Shown: positions 46,021 through 59,200 of the stretch, in pieces | How the letters are laid out: each line of letters opens with the position of its first letter | Numbering within the stretch: position 1 is the stretch's first letter | DNA from: Heliocidaris tuberculata | Taxonomy: Eukaryota > Echinodermata > Echinoidea > Camarodonta > Echinometridae | Direction: 5' to 3' | NCBI GenBank assembly: GCA_025618425.1 | Contig: CM046833.1 | Coordinates: forward strand, 37,701,274 to 37,765,273 | Length of the DNA stretch: 64,000 bases | Notes under the pieces: model-generated | What the model was told of the DNA's origin: nothing | What the model saw: the letters and a program-made list of their open reading frames with translations, nothing else | Databases searched by the model: none | Made by a program: the position numbers and the translations under genes

Positions 46021-46959
46021 CAATGCATTTTAGTGATGAAAATAGTAATGCCTGGTGTCATACGGTCTTTAAAAAGGAGGAAGAGATATATATAATGATA
46101 AGTACAGGCCGCAATCGGCCATTTTCTCAGGGTCCTTGGACATCCCTATAGAAACTGTTTCATTCATGGATGTCAATCCGTGGGGGGGGGGGGGGGGGGG
46201 GGGGATCTGGGGTATATATCCCCCCCCCCAAAAAAAAAAAATTGAGGTGGGGGGATGGCCTGTATTATCATCCCCTCAATATTTTGGGATAAAATAAATA
46301 AGAATTATGATACATTAACTTAGAACTAATAATTATTCAAACTCATTATGTTTGATCTTGAAATACCATCACATTCTTTAATGATTAGAAGGAAATAAAT
46401 GCCATAATTTCAAAGCGAAAATATCCAAGAAAATTCGTTCGCTCGCATTGTCCCTGGTGTGGGAGGGGGATACTCCCCCCCCCCCCCCCCCATCGTGAAC
46501 ACGGATCGATACCCCTGGTTTCATTGAAAAACGCCTTTTCACAAACACAAATGACGTTTTCGAGAAACCAGATGGAAACTGCAATTTGTAATCTCGTCGC
46601 AGCATAATCCTACATGTAGATCGAGAAAGAAAGAACTTGACATATAGATCTCCTTCACGAGTGTGTTGATAAAACAGCGACAATTAAACTGATAAAAACT
46701 GAGAAGCATGATAGTGATATATACTGAACAGTTTTACGACTAAAGAACGTCGTACAGCACAACATGAACGGATATAGTTTGAACTTCTCTAACAGCTTAC
46801 TTTCAGTAAAAATATGCTTAAGTCTCGATTAAGAACAGGAACAATGGAATTATTGTGAACCTTCGCGACAAAATGAGACAGAAGGACTAGAACCTGAGTA
46901 AATTGGGCAAATCTTGAAAAACTTTTAACCAGAAAGAAAAGTACTTGCGTCGAGATTAT
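46021..46959. other. non-coding with poly-G and poly-C runs
   Basis: A long G run at 46183-46203 followed by a C run at 46220-46228 is probably a degenerate poly-G element. A second C run is at 46475-46490. No gene. Confidence 0.45.
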
Positions 46960-48430
46960 GAAAAGTGCGTGATTTAGGGGATTTAGAAGGACAGAGAGAG
47001 AGAGAGAGAGAGAAAAAAAAAATCAATAATGGTCTCTTGCTGGACGTGACTTAATCCTTATTCTTTGAAAGGGGCGAATTCTGTACCTCTTTATAACATG
47101 CCGAAAAGAAAAGAAATTTAGCTTCTAGAAACCAGTAGATTGTATACATTTTTTAAAGCTCGAGTTAACTAGAGCGGAGAGAAACGATGACTTTTAAGCT
47201 AAGACACAGTTTATCTTCATCATGTTCATACCACCAGTTAACATGATGATGAATTAGCGGCCAATTCTCTTATTCATCTAAAAGCCGAACAGAAAAGAAA
47301 GTTAGCTTCCAAAACACAATTAAGAAGAACTGTCGAAATTATGATACAGGTGAACCGAGAAAGATTAAAAAGCAGATAGAGAATTGTCTGGGCGTTAATT
47401 TTTACAAAAAGCACTTGTAATTATTATTATAATTTTTTGTTGTTGGAAGCTCTAGTTAACTAGAGCGGCGCTAAAAGCAGTTTATCTTCGTTGAACATGA
47501 GGACAGTAAGCGGCCACTTCTGTAACTCTTTCAACAGCCGAAAAGAAAAGAAAATTAGCTTTTTAACTAAAAAGAAAAGACCCGTGGTTGCGATTTTTTT
47601 AAAGCTCGAGTTAAGAAGAGCGGACAGAAACGATGACTTTCAAGCTAAGACGCAGTTTATTTTCATCTTGTTCATCCCTCTAACATGATGATAATTAACG
47701 GCCAATTCTCTGATTCGTTTAAAAGCCGAAAGAAAAGAAAATTAGCTTTTTAACTAGAAAGAAAAAGGATCTGTGTCGAGATTATTAAACAAGTGCATGA
47801 TTATTTTTAAAGTTCGGGTCAACAGAGCGGGGAGAAACGATAACTTTCAAGCTAAGTCGCATTTTATCTTCATCCCGCCGTTTAAAATGATGATTAATAA
47901 GCATGATAAGCGGCCCATTCTCTAATTTGTTTAAAGGCCGAAAAGAAAAGAAATTTAGCTTTTTAACCGGACAGAAAAGGACCTGTGTCGAGATTATGAA
48001 ACAAGCGCGTGATAAAGAAGGACAAGGAGGGAGAGAAGAAAAAAAAAATCAATAATCGTCTCGCGCAGGAAGTGACTTAATCCTTGTTCTTTGAAAGGGG
48101 CGGATTCTATAACTCTTTAACCAACATGGCGAAAAGAAAAGAAATTTAGCTTTTAGAAACCAGTAGATTGTATACATTTTTGAAGGGTAGAATGAACTAG
48201 GGCAGGATAAAAAGATTTCTTTATTATGAAGCTGTTTTAAGCCATCGTTGTTTAATCTGGTAAAAAATAAAGAGCGAACAGAAAAGAAAATTGGCTTTCA
48301 AAACAGAATTAAGAAGAACTGTCGAAATTATGATACAGGTCTGTGACTTGGAAAGAGAGAGAATTGTCAGGTCGTTAATTTTACAAAAAGCAGTTACGGT
48401 ATTATTATTCTTAGAAGCTCTAGTTAACTA

Positions 48431-48599
48431 CAGGGGCCGCGGAGCGTCTTTGAAAGGGGGGGGGGCTGATCTGATTTCACTCATTTATTTTCGAGTCTTT
48501 TTTCCAAAATTTTTTTTTTTAACATGTCTGCTAAAAAAAAAGTACGGGGCTACAGCTCCCGCCCCCCCCCCCCCCCCCCTCCGGGCTCCGAGGCCCATG
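48431..48599. mobile_element. 169-bp element with 5-bp target duplication
   Basis: The ends CAGGGGCCGCGGAGC and, complemented, CATGGGCCTCGGAGC are inverted. AACTA flanks both sides (48426-48430, 48600-48604). The neighbouring array units give the empty site 'gttaactagagcgg', confirming the insertion. Confidence 0.8.
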
Positions 48600-48969
48600 A
48601 ACTAGAGCGGCGCTAAGAAGCAGTTTATCTTCATCTCGCTGTTGAACATGAGGATAATAAGCGGCCAATTCTGTAACTATTTTAACAGTCGAAAAGAAAA
48701 GAAAATTAGCTTTTTAACTAGAAAGAAAAGGCCCTTGGTTGCGATAATGAAGCAAGTGCCTGATTTGTTTTAAAGTTCGAGTATAGAGCAGAGAGAAACG
48801 ATAACTTTCAAGCCAAGACGCAGTTTATCTTCATCATGTTCATAACGCCAGTTAACATGATGATAATTAACGGCCAGTTATCTTCTTTGTTTAAAAGCCG
48901 AACAGAAAAGAAAGTTTGCTTTCATAACAGAATTAAGAAGAACTGTCGAAATTATGATACAAGTGAAAG

Positions 48970-49238
48970 CAGGGCGGCGCCAGGGTATTTTGATAGGAGG
49001 GGCAAGACGACCTAAAGATGACGTCATATTTTTTCTCCATTAAGTAACAGGGGTAATATAGAGTTATATGTTTAAGCCCTCTTTTTGATATTCCTCTTTC
49101 TTCTTTCTTCCCTTTTCTTCCCTTTTCTTCCTCCTTTTCTTCTTTTTTCTTCTTTTTTTTTTCTTTTTTCACTACTTGAAAAATCATGGGGGGGGGGGGG
49201 GCGGTCGCCCCCTCTGCCCCCCTGTAGCGCCGCCCCTG
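48970..49238. mobile_element. 269-bp hAT-like element with 8-bp target duplication
   Basis: The ends CAGGGCGGCGCCAGG and, complemented, CAGGGGCGGCGCTACAGG are inverted. AGTGAAAG flanks both sides perfectly (48962-48969, 49239-49246). The interior has a polypyrimidine stretch and a G run. Confidence 0.85.
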
Positions 49239-50425
49239 AGTGAAAGATTTAGAAAGAGAGAAAGAACTGTCTGGGCGTTAAATTTTATAAAAAGCAGTTA
49301 TCATTATTATTAATTTTTTAAAGCTCTAGTTTAACTAGAGTGGCGCTAAGAAGCAGTTAATCTTCATCATGTTCATCCCGCTAGTTAATATAATGATAAT
49401 TAACGGCCAATTCTCTGATTCGTTTAAAAGCCGAAAGAAAAGAAAATTAGCTTTTTAACTAGAAAGAAAAGGACCTGTGTCGAGATTATGAAACAAGTGC
49501 ATGATTATTTTTAAAGTTCAGGTCAACAGAGCGGGGAGAAACGATGACTTTCAAGCTAAGTCGCAGTTTATCTTCATCCTGCTGTTTAAAATGATGATTA
49601 ATAAGCCTGATAAGCAGCCCATTCTCTAATTTTTTTAAAAGCCGAAAAGAAAATAAAACTAGAAATTTAATTCGTCAATGGGGACGAATTAGGTGGTCTG
49701 TCTTTAAATGGTAAATTGTAAGATTTGATAATGATTGTGCAAGATAATAATACATGATAATGTGATGATATGGTAAGATTAACGATGACGATGATGACGG
49801 TAATGATATAATGATAATGATGATCATAATGACAATAATGATGACAATAACCACGATAATCTAAGTGGCATAGCACTCCTTCAGGTTCAATTTTGGGGGC
49901 GATTTTTTGAAAGTGCTTGAAATGGCATAAAACGTGTGCAAAATAATTGGGGAAGATTTGGAGCATTTCACTGACGCGCGGACATACGCGTACGCGAGCT
50001 TAATGAAATGACCTTGACTGGAATGACATTGGCCTTAACCATGCAAAATATGAAAGAGAAATGACATTTCGTTATGAAGATATGACCATAAGTTGATTTT
50101 CACAAAATGGCTCCTGGATGACGTCACGATAACCTAATGACCTTGAAAAAGATGCGGGAACTTGACCTTATTAGGACTGATGACTGACGAAAGTATGAAG
50201 AAAATTGACTAAGACCATTTTGAGGATACGTGGGAGATGAACCCCATAGCTTTGATATACGGCAGGGAATCACATTGTACACATACTACTGCACACTACT
50301 TTCCAATAGACATAACACGAAAAATAAGGCAGTTTATTACATTGTTTGTGATTGTATATGTTATAATAGTAGAAAAGAATAGCAAAAAAGAAGGGCAAAA
50401 AGAAAAAAAAAAGTTTTAAAAAAAA

Positions 50426-50495
50426 TGCACCCACCGGGGATCGAACCTGCGTCACCGGAGTGGGAGGCAAGTACTTTACCAATAGACCAAAATAT
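50426..50495 (-). repeat. tRNA-like (SINE-like) head, copy 1
   Basis: The minus strand has box A-like TGGTCTATTGGTAAAG and box B GGTTCGATCCCCGG, ending GGTGGGTGCA before a T run. The anticodon stem does not pair well, so it is a tRNA-derived pseudogene. The same site in sister segments (52430, 57340) lacks it. Confidence 0.65.
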
Positions 50496-51689
50496 TTCGA
50501 ATAGAGATAACACGTAAACGATAAACGGGATTCTGAAATCACATTTTGTAGTTTAAAAATGGGCATGATCCCGACATCTGATCAAAAATTGGAGGGAACA
50601 CTTGTAAAAGCTTATAGTCTCAGCTATAACATACTAAAATTTGGAAGAAAATCAAGGAGAAATAACAGAGATACTGCTCAAAAAAAAAGGGAATGTAGAA
50701 TCAAGATTTGAGGAAAAGTCATGTCCCATTGAGAATACACAAAATGTGAAAAATTGACATGCCTCCTTTAATCGCAAAAATACGGTATGATTCCTTTGTC
50801 AAAATGAAAAATGGTGTAAATGATTTTGTAGAGAAGTGTCTCAGCTACAATATATCAAAATTTGGAAGAAAATCGACAACCTATTACTGAAATATTGTCA
50901 AATGAATACAAAAATTATTTCGTCATTTTTTCGAAAACATTGTTTTGAGTTCATATGCAAATATGATGACGTTCCGACCGCTTGGCCCACCAATTTTTTT
51001 CATGAATTCCAATTTACAACTTATAGACTTTCAGAATATGTATAAAAATTGGGTGGTCCCAAGTCTTTCTGAAGAGCTATGGCGGATTCAAGAGGGGCAT
51101 GTTTTTACCACTTTTTGCATTATATTGCAAATTGACGCGCGCACGAATTTGAAAGTTTGACGCGCGCGTGTGGCATTATGGAATGTCGAGAATGACTGTA
51201 AATAGTTGGAAATTGTCAAGAATTGTGTCAGGAATACAAACCATGCGAAAAAACGGGAATTTTACGTTCCGTACGCGCGCGCGGACGGTCACGCATGGAA
51301 AATTTTGAAATGCTTAAAATGGCCTGAAACGTACTCTAATTTGATCAAAAAGTGATTTTGAGCATTTTTAAATTTTGACGCGCGCGTACGTGCGCGTCAT
51401 AATGCGCGCGCAAATTTTGATAACATTTCATGTTGACCCTTGACCTGAAGTTTATGTGTGTCAAATATGGTTCAATTTTGATGACTCGTTATGAAGATAT
51501 GATCAATAATGTGATTTTACAAAATGGCGCCTGGATGACGTCACAATGCCCTGCTGACCTTGAAAATTTTTCTGTCACTTGACCTTGACAGGCCTAATAA
51601 CTGACTGAAATTTGATTAAAATTGAGTGAGCTGAATTTGAGTAATCACGTTCACAAAAAAGTGGTCACACTAAAGAATAATAAAGAAAA

Positions 51690-52080
51690 TTCTGACGAAA
51701 TTAAGAGGTGATCTGTCGATAACGACAGACCACCTAATAAATGAAGAATAAAGAAAGAAAATTCTGACGAAATTAAGAGGTGATCTGTCTACGACAGACC
51801 ACCTAATAAATAAATAAATAATGAAAGAAAAGTCTGACGAAATTAAGAGGTGATCTGTCTACGACAGACCACCTAATAAATAAATAATGAAAGAAAATTC
51901 TGACGAAATTAAAAGGTGATCTGTCGATACCGACAGACCACCTAATAATAAAGAAAGAAAATTCTGACGAAATTAAGAGGTGATCTGTCTACGACAGACC
52001 ACCTAATAAATAAATAATGAAAGAAAATTCTGACGAAATTAAGAGGTGATCTGTCGATTACGACAGACCACCTAATAATA
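51690..52080 (+). repeat. tandem array of element 3' ends
   Basis: Six units of 'ctgacgaaattaagaggtga' plus a hairpin (TCTGTC…GACAGA) plus 'ccacctaataa' are separated by short 'ataaataatgaaagaaaa' spacers. Loops vary (tac, gataac, gatacc, gatta). Single or double units recur at 56275-56325, 58145-58255 and 61905-62015, where the stem is TCTGTTC/GAACAGA. Confidence 0.9.
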
Positions 52081-53039
52081 AACTAGAATTTTAATTCCTC
52101 ACTGAAGACGAATTAGGTGCATGGTCTGTCATCGTGGCAAATAGCTTTGAAAGATGTTATATTATTTTTGCAAGATAATAATTCTGATAATGTAGACAAT
52201 GGATGAAGATTTGCATCATAAAAAATCGGACATTTTGATATTGCAGGATGCATGGGAGATTAACCCCAAAGCTTTAATACACCACAAGAGATCAGATTTC
52301 GGTTGTACACACACTACTGCAAACTACTTTCCAAAACACATAACACGCAAAATATGGCAGTTTCTTACGTTGTTTGTGATTGTATATGTTATTATAGTCG
52401 AAGAAGATGGTAAAATGAATGGCAAAAAGAAAGAAAGAGAGAGAAAAAAAAGGGAAAACGGGATTCTCAAATCACATTTTGTAGATATGAATGGGCATAA
52501 TCCCGACATCTGATCAAAAATTACAGGGCACACTTTAAAAAAACTTATAGTCTCAGCTATAACAAACTAAAATGTGGAAGAAAATAAACCAAAAACAACT
52601 GAGATACTGCTCAAAGAACAATATCATGTAGATTCATGATATGAACGAAATTCACCTTCCATAGGCATAACACGCAAATAGGGAAAATTCTGACATGTCG
52701 CTTTTAATCGACGTTTTTACTATGATTACCTCAATGAAATGACAAATGGTGGAACTGACCTAGTATAGAATTGTCTCAGCTACAACATATCAAAATTTGG
52801 ATGAATATGGACCGCTTATTAGTGAAATATTGTCAAATGAATACAAAAATTATGACGTCATTTTAAAAAATCTAAATTTTTTTTTTTTTAGTTGATATGC
52901 AAAAATAATGACGTTCTGACGTATCGATGTGCCAAAATTATGCATAGATTAAAATGTACAACTTACAGACTTCCAGAACATTTAAAAAAGGTAGTAAAAA
53001 ACATCAAAATAATATTTAATGACCCTTATGTAAAATGTA

Positions 53040-53720
53040 ATTTAGGGTTAAATTAGAGAGAGAAAGAGAGAGAGAGAGAGAACATCGGTTGCGTGTATCA
53101 TTATGGAAATATCATCTTTTTAGAAAATGATAAATTTCTCTTATGAAAAAAAGGGCACTTATTGTGAAATATGACAAACAAGTGGAGATAATTTATGATT
53201 GTGACAGGCACAATGAGACATCAGTGAGACATATCTTTTTGTATGATGCTTTCTTATACATGTAGATTTCCTTTCCTGAAGGATACTAACATTTAGGCCT
53301 ACTGTTATCATGACTATGTACAGTGTTTCTAAATATGGTTATTTTCTAATGATAAAAGAAGAAGCTTGACAATGATTTTTGAAAGGATAATTTGCCCACG
53401 CATCGGAGAGGTCCCTGGAATGCTCACAACAACTTTGAAAGCCAGTTAATAACAATGCATAAACTTTCTTTTCAAGTGTACAAAGATTTTTTGAATACCT
53501 CCAAAATTTCTGCCATGGCTTTTGGATTTATGCAAAAGGCGTGACGGTAGGGGTTTTCCACACACATTCGTTGAATGTACTAATCTCTTGCCAAAATGAC
53601 TTTGAGACAAAGTTGAGGAAACAAAATGCAAAGGTATTTTGATCTTTTCGGTCTTTGTTTGTCCTGATCTATTATTTCCAGCTTAGAGGTACTCAGAAAC
53701 GGAATAGGAGATTAGGGGTT

Positions 53721-53758
<38 letters not shown>

Positions 53759-54238
53759 ATCAGTTGCATGTATCATTATGGAAATATCATCTTTTTAGAA
53801 AATAATAAATTCTCTTATGAAAAAAAAGGGCACTTATTGTGAAATATGACAAACAAGTGGCATGACGGCATGAAAAGGCATGACGGTAGGGGTTTTCCAC
53901 ACACAGTTAATAACAATGCATAAACTTCCTTTTCAAGTGTACAAAGATTTTTGAATACCTCCAAAATTTCTGCCATGGCTTTTGAATTTATGCAAAAGGC
54001 ATGACGGTAGGGGTTTTCCACACACAGTTAATAACAATGCATAAACTTCCTTTTCAAGTGTACAAAGATTTTTGAATACCTCCAAAATTTCTGCCATGGC
54101 TTTTGAATTTATGCAAAAGGCATGACGGTAGGGGTTTTCCACACACATTTGTTGAATGTACTAATCTCTTGCCAAAATGACTTTCAGACAAAGTTGAGGA
54201 AACAAAATGCAAGAGCATTCTGATCTTTTCAGTCTTTG
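53040..54238. repeat. mixed repeats with (GA)n and a 122-bp tandem
   Basis: A segment with (GA)n, 'catcggttgcgtgtatcatt' and 'atggaaatatcatcttttta' occurs at 53055 and 53715. A second unit ('aataacaatgcataaacttc', 'caagtgtacaaagattttt', 'gccatggcttttgaatttat', 'gacggtaggggttttccaca') occurs at 53447, twice in perfect tandem at 53906-54148, and later at 55317. The minus-strand frame through it repeats identically (CVENPYRHAFCINSKAMAEI) because the unit repeats. Confidence 0.85.
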
Positions 54239-54246
54239 TTTGTCGT

Positions 54247-54637
54247 CAGTGGCGGATTTAGGGGGGGGGGCAATCCCGGCCCGTGCCCCCCCCCCCCTTT
54301 GAAAGAAAACAATGCATTGTGCCCCCTTATTTTCGATTGTGCCCCCACTTTTTTTTTTTTTTTTTGCTTGTCAGAGAATTATGGAGGGAAACTGGACCCC
54401 ATACATGTACACCCTCCCCCCCCCCCCCCCCCCCCCCCCCCCCCGTTGAGCGACTTTTGGAGGGCTGGCGATTTTTTTTCTTTTTTTTTTTGGTTTCTCC
54501 CCCCCCCCCCCCCCGGGCTAGCAAGACCAAAAAAATATGGATCTCCCTCCAAGCAGTTTCCCAAAGTTGACAATCCTGCATTAGTGTGCCCCCCTCCCCC
54601 CCCCCCGCCCTTATACAAAATCCTGGATCCGCCCCTG
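54247..54637. mobile_element. hAT-like poly-G/poly-C MITE, 391 bp
   Basis: CAGTGGCGGATTTAGG and 'cctggatccgcccctg' are the ends. The flanks are TTTGTCGT (54239-54246) and TTTGTCCT (54638-54645). The uninterrupted repeat at about 53655 reads tttgtcctgatc with one copy, so the empty site is visible in the window. The interior carries long C runs and 'cgacttttggagggctggcg'. Confidence 0.88.
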
Positions 54638-54645
54638 TTTGTCCT

Positions 54646-56265
54646 GATCTATTATTTCCAGCTTAGAGGTACTCAGAAACGGAATAGGAGAAAAACAAAC
54701 TTTCAGAATGCTCCTTGTAAAGATGAGAGGGAAAGGCCTATCAAAGTTCAGACATGTATTGAGGATGTTGAGGTCCATCAGCCACCCAGATCCCAGAATG
54801 AGTTTCGCGAATATTAAGAAAATTTCATGATCTGTTACATTTTGTTTTGGTATAATGTCCTTGCAATTAATAGCCTGTTTAAGTATCTTATGACCTTGCA
54901 GTTTCTTACTAATTGTACCATGATATACCTGTTAGCTATTGCCTGAAGAAAATGGAGAGCCTCTAGTCGCTTACAGAATGGTGGAGGGGGGGGGGTTCAT
55001 CTTTTAAAAAAATGATAATCTCTACATGTGATTAAATGACAAGAAAGGGCACGTAATAGGTGCAATTCTGGAAACAAGTGAAGTTAAATTATCACTGTAA
55101 AATGCCCATTGACATTAGATAGATTTAAAGATATCTATTTTTTGAAGGATACTAACATGTAGGCCTACTGGTATCACATTATCAACAGTATATATCAAAA
55201 CTTTGTTATTTTTCTCATGATAAAAGAAGAAGCTTGACAATGATTTTTGAAAGGATAATTTGCCCACGCATCGGAGAGGTCCCTGGACCGCTCACAACAA
55301 CTTTGAAAGCCAGTTAATAACAATGCATAAACTTCCTTTTCAAGTGTACAAAGATTTTTGCATACCTCCAAAATTTCTGCCATGGCTTTTGAATTTATGC
55401 AAAAGGCGTGACGGTAGGGGTTTTCCACACACATTCGTTGAATGTACTAATCTCTTGCCAAAATGACTTTGAGACAAAGTTGAGGAAACAAAATGCAAAA
55501 GTATTTTGATCTTTTCAGTCGTTGTTTTTCAAGAGTATATATCAAAACTTTGTTATTTTTCTCATGATAAAAGAAGAGGTTCTACAATGAATTTTGAAAG
55601 GATAAATTCCCCATGCACTTGAAAAGGGCCCTGGACTGATCACGGCTTGTCAACAACTTTGAATAGGAGTTAATAACAATGCATCCTTTTTAAGTTTACA
55701 AAGATTTATGAATGCCTTAGAAATTTTTTCCACGGCTTTTTAATTTATTCAAAAGCCATGACGATTGGGAACTGGGTTTTTTCCACTCACAATGGTTGAA
55801 TGTACTAATATCCTGCGAAAATATGACTTTGAAACAAACTTGAGGAAACAGAATATGATCAAAAGTACTTTGATCTTTTCATTCGTTGTTTGTCAAGATA
55901 TACTATCTCCAACTTTGAGGGTACTCTGAAAAAAAAGGAGAACTTTCAGAATTCTGCATGTAAAGATTGGAAATACTGGCCGATCCAAGTTCAGACATGT
56001 ATTGACAATGATTGAGGACGTTGAGGTTCATCAACTACCCAGATCTGAGAATGAGTTTTACAAATATGAAGGAAATTTCACTATCTGTTACATTTTGTTT
56101 GGTATATTGTGTCTGGCAATAGACTGTTAAAATTGTACCATAATGATATCTGTTAACTATTGCCTGAAGAAAATGGAAAGCCTCTAGTCGCTTACAAAAT
56201 TTGGGGAGGGGGGGGGGGGGGGCAGTAAAAATTAGAAAGTGGGAGAAAAATAAAAATAAAGAACA
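54646..56265. repeat. further copies of the 53-kb repeats
   Basis: Units from 53.3-53.7 kb recur at 55130-55520 and, more diverged, at 55530-55880. 'cctctagtcgcttacaaaat' recurs at 54960 and 56180, each followed by a G run. No gene. Confidence 0.75.
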
Positions 56266-59200
56266 CCTAATAAAGAAAATTCTGACGAAATTAAAAGGTG
56301 ATCTGTCTATGACAGACCACCTAATAATAATACCTATAACGTGTGTGTCTATGGCAAAATGGGCAATTTAAACTTTGAAAGCCATTTTCGGCCTGAAAAC
56401 GACCGTTAAAACGTTTGAGCTACAGCCTCTCTTGTGTAGAATTTTCTGCTCTTTCATTTGAATCAAGTCCCAAGTCTCTAGCACCCCGCAAACTGAAGTT
56501 AGAGGCCCCGTTCAAGGTCCGACAAGGGTATTTTTCACCCCAAAATCACTAAATGAAGCCTAGATGACGTCATAATGTCGTCATGAACCTCAGATTTTCA
56601 CCGTCAATTCTTCTTATCAGTCCTCATTACTGTGCTGAATTTTAAAAAGATTCATGGTTTCGTTTTTGAGTTATTGCCCCCGTAAAAAAAAGGGGGGGGG
56701 GGGTCAAAAAAGGAAAAATGAATAATAAAAAAAAAACGAATTGAGCTCTGAATCTGATTTTTGGTGTGCATGATATGTGGTCGAAATGTGATGGACGAGG
56801 CAAAATTCAGAAAGATTTACCTCCTCGTTTGGGAGTTATTGGGGGTGGCATTTTTCATATTTGCGGGGGCACTGACGCGCGAACGTGTGCGCACGCGCGC
56901 GTCTAAATCTCTGGGATTGACCGGATTGATATCAGCTTCAATCATGCCAAATATGAATGAGAAATGACATTTCGTTATGAACATATGACCATAAGTTGAT
57001 TTTCACAAAATGGCGCCTGGATGACGTCACAATAACCTGATGACCTTGAAAAAGATGTGGGAACTTGACCTTATTAGGACTGATGACTGACGAAAATATG
57101 AAGAAAATTGACTGAGCCGATTTGGAGAAATCGGGATAACGAACTGGACGATTTGATATTGCAGGACATGTGGGAGATTATCCCCTTAGCTTTAATACAC
57201 GACAGGGAATGAGATTGTACACAAACTACTGCACACTATTTTCCAATAGACATAACACGCAAAATTAGGCAGTTTATTACATTGTTTGTGATGGTTTATG
57301 TTATAATAGACGAAGAAGATGGTAAAATGAAAGGTCCAAAAAAAAAAAAAAAAAGTGAAAAAAAAAAAAAAAAAAACGAATTGAGCTATGAATCTGATTT
57401 TTTGCAATATAATTGAGGCTCAAATTACCGATGAAATTATATCTATGATTCCTCCTCTACCCAAATATGAAAAAAAATTGGGGGGTTTATGGACTATTTA
57501 AAGAGCTAGAGTTAATTTTGTAGAGGCATGTTTTTGCACGTTTTTACGTTATTTTCGCCATAGACGCGCGCACGGATTTTAAAGTTTGACGCACGCGTGC
57601 GGCATTATTAGATGTCAAGAATGACTGAAACTAATTGGAAATTGTCAAGAATTTTATCAGAAATCGATACCATGCAAAAAAAACGGCATTTTTACCTTCC
57701 GTACGTGCTGCGCACGCGCAAAACGCGCGCGCGTGCAAAATTTTGAAATGCTTAAAATGACCTGAACTGTACTCTACTTTGATCAAAAAGTGATTTTAAG
57801 CATTTCTAAATTTTGACGCACGCGTACGTGCGCGTCATGACGCGTGCGCGCGTTTTGATGTCATGTGATGTTGACCCTTGACCTGAAGTTAATGTGTACC
57901 AAATGTGGTTCATTTTTGACGGCTCGTTTTGAAGATATGATCAATAATGTGATTTCATAAAATGGCGCCTTGATGACGTCACAATGACCTGATGACCTTG
58001 AAAAAGATGCGGGAGCTTGCTCAATGATGGCCTGATAACTGACGAAAATTTGAAAAAATTTGACTTGGACGATCTTGAGATATCATGGAAACAAGAAAGT
58101 GGGAGAAAAATAAAAATAAAGAATAATAAATAAAGAAATAAAGAAAATTCTGACGAAATTAAAAGGTGATCTGTCTATGACAGACCACCTAATAAATAAA
58201 GAAAATTCTGACGAAATTAAAAGGTGATCTGTTCACAGAACAGACCACCTAATCATACCTATAACGTGTGTGTCTATGGCCAATTGGGCAATCTAAACTT
58301 TGAAAGCCATTTTCGGCCTGAAAACGACCGTTAAAACGTTTGAGCTATACCAGCCTTTTTTGTGTAGAATTTTCTGCTCTTTCATCTGAATCAAGTCCCA
58401 AGTCTCTAGCACCCCGCAAACTGAAGTTAGAGGCCCCGTTCAAGGTCCGACCAAGGGTATTTTTCACCCCAAAATCACTAAATGAAGCCTGGATGACGTC
58501 ATAATGTCGTCATGAACCTCAGATTTTCACCGTCAATTCTTCTTATCAGTCCTCATTACTGTGCTGAATTTGAAAAAGATTCATGGTTTCGTTTTTGAGT
58601 TATTGCCCCCGTAAAAAAGAGGGGGGGGGGTAAAAAAGGAAAAAATGAATTATAAAAAAAAAACGAATTGAGGTATGAATGTGATTTTTTGTGTGCATGA
58701 TATTTGGTGCAGATGTGATGACTATGGGAAGATTGAGAAAGATTGACCTCCTCGTTTGGGAGTTATCGGGGGTGGCATTTTTCTCTGTTGCGGGCGCATC
58801 TCCCATAGAGAATGCACGCAAAATGTGAAAAATTGACATGCCTCCTTTAATCGCAAAAATACGCCATGATCCCTTTGTCAAAATGAAAAATCGTGATTAC
58901 TGATCTTGTAGAGAATTGTCTCAGCTACATCATATCCAAATTTGGGCGAAAAATGACCAATATTAAAGGAGTTATAGTCAAATTTGCATAAATTTGATGA
59001 CGTCATTTTTGAAAAAATGAAATTTTGAGTTTAGACGCCATTTTGATAACTTTGCAATATAATTGAGGCTCAAATTACCCATGAAATTATATCTATGATT
59101 CCTCCTCTACCCAAATATGAAAAAAAATTAGGGGGTCAATGGACTATTTAAAGGGCTAGAGTTATTTTTGTAGAGGGATGTTTTTACCACTTTTTACATT

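Larger units (their letters stand above)
46960..49654. repeat. tandem array of a ~1-kb composite repeat, left part
   Basis: Landmarks recur in order: 'gcttttagaaaccagtagat' (47118, 48148), 'agaactgtcgaaattatgat', 'gctctagttaactagagcgg', 'gcagtttatcttcatc', and 'ttagctttttaactagaaag' (47556, 47740, 48706, 49446). Some are about 1030 bp apart. Copies differ and short units are interleaved, giving a higher-order array with no coding capacity. Two small elements (48431, 48970) and the large block at 49655 are inserted in it. It continues at 62016. Confidence 0.85.

Noticed and set aside
54236..54817. 193-codon Pro-rich frame
   Set aside because: Homopolymer C translated as poly-Pro inside a MITE.
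53446..55434. Minus-strand frames with CVENPYRHAFCINSKAMAEI
   Set aside because: They recur because the 122-bp unit recurs; each is short, no start or splice context is shared, and no family is recognised.
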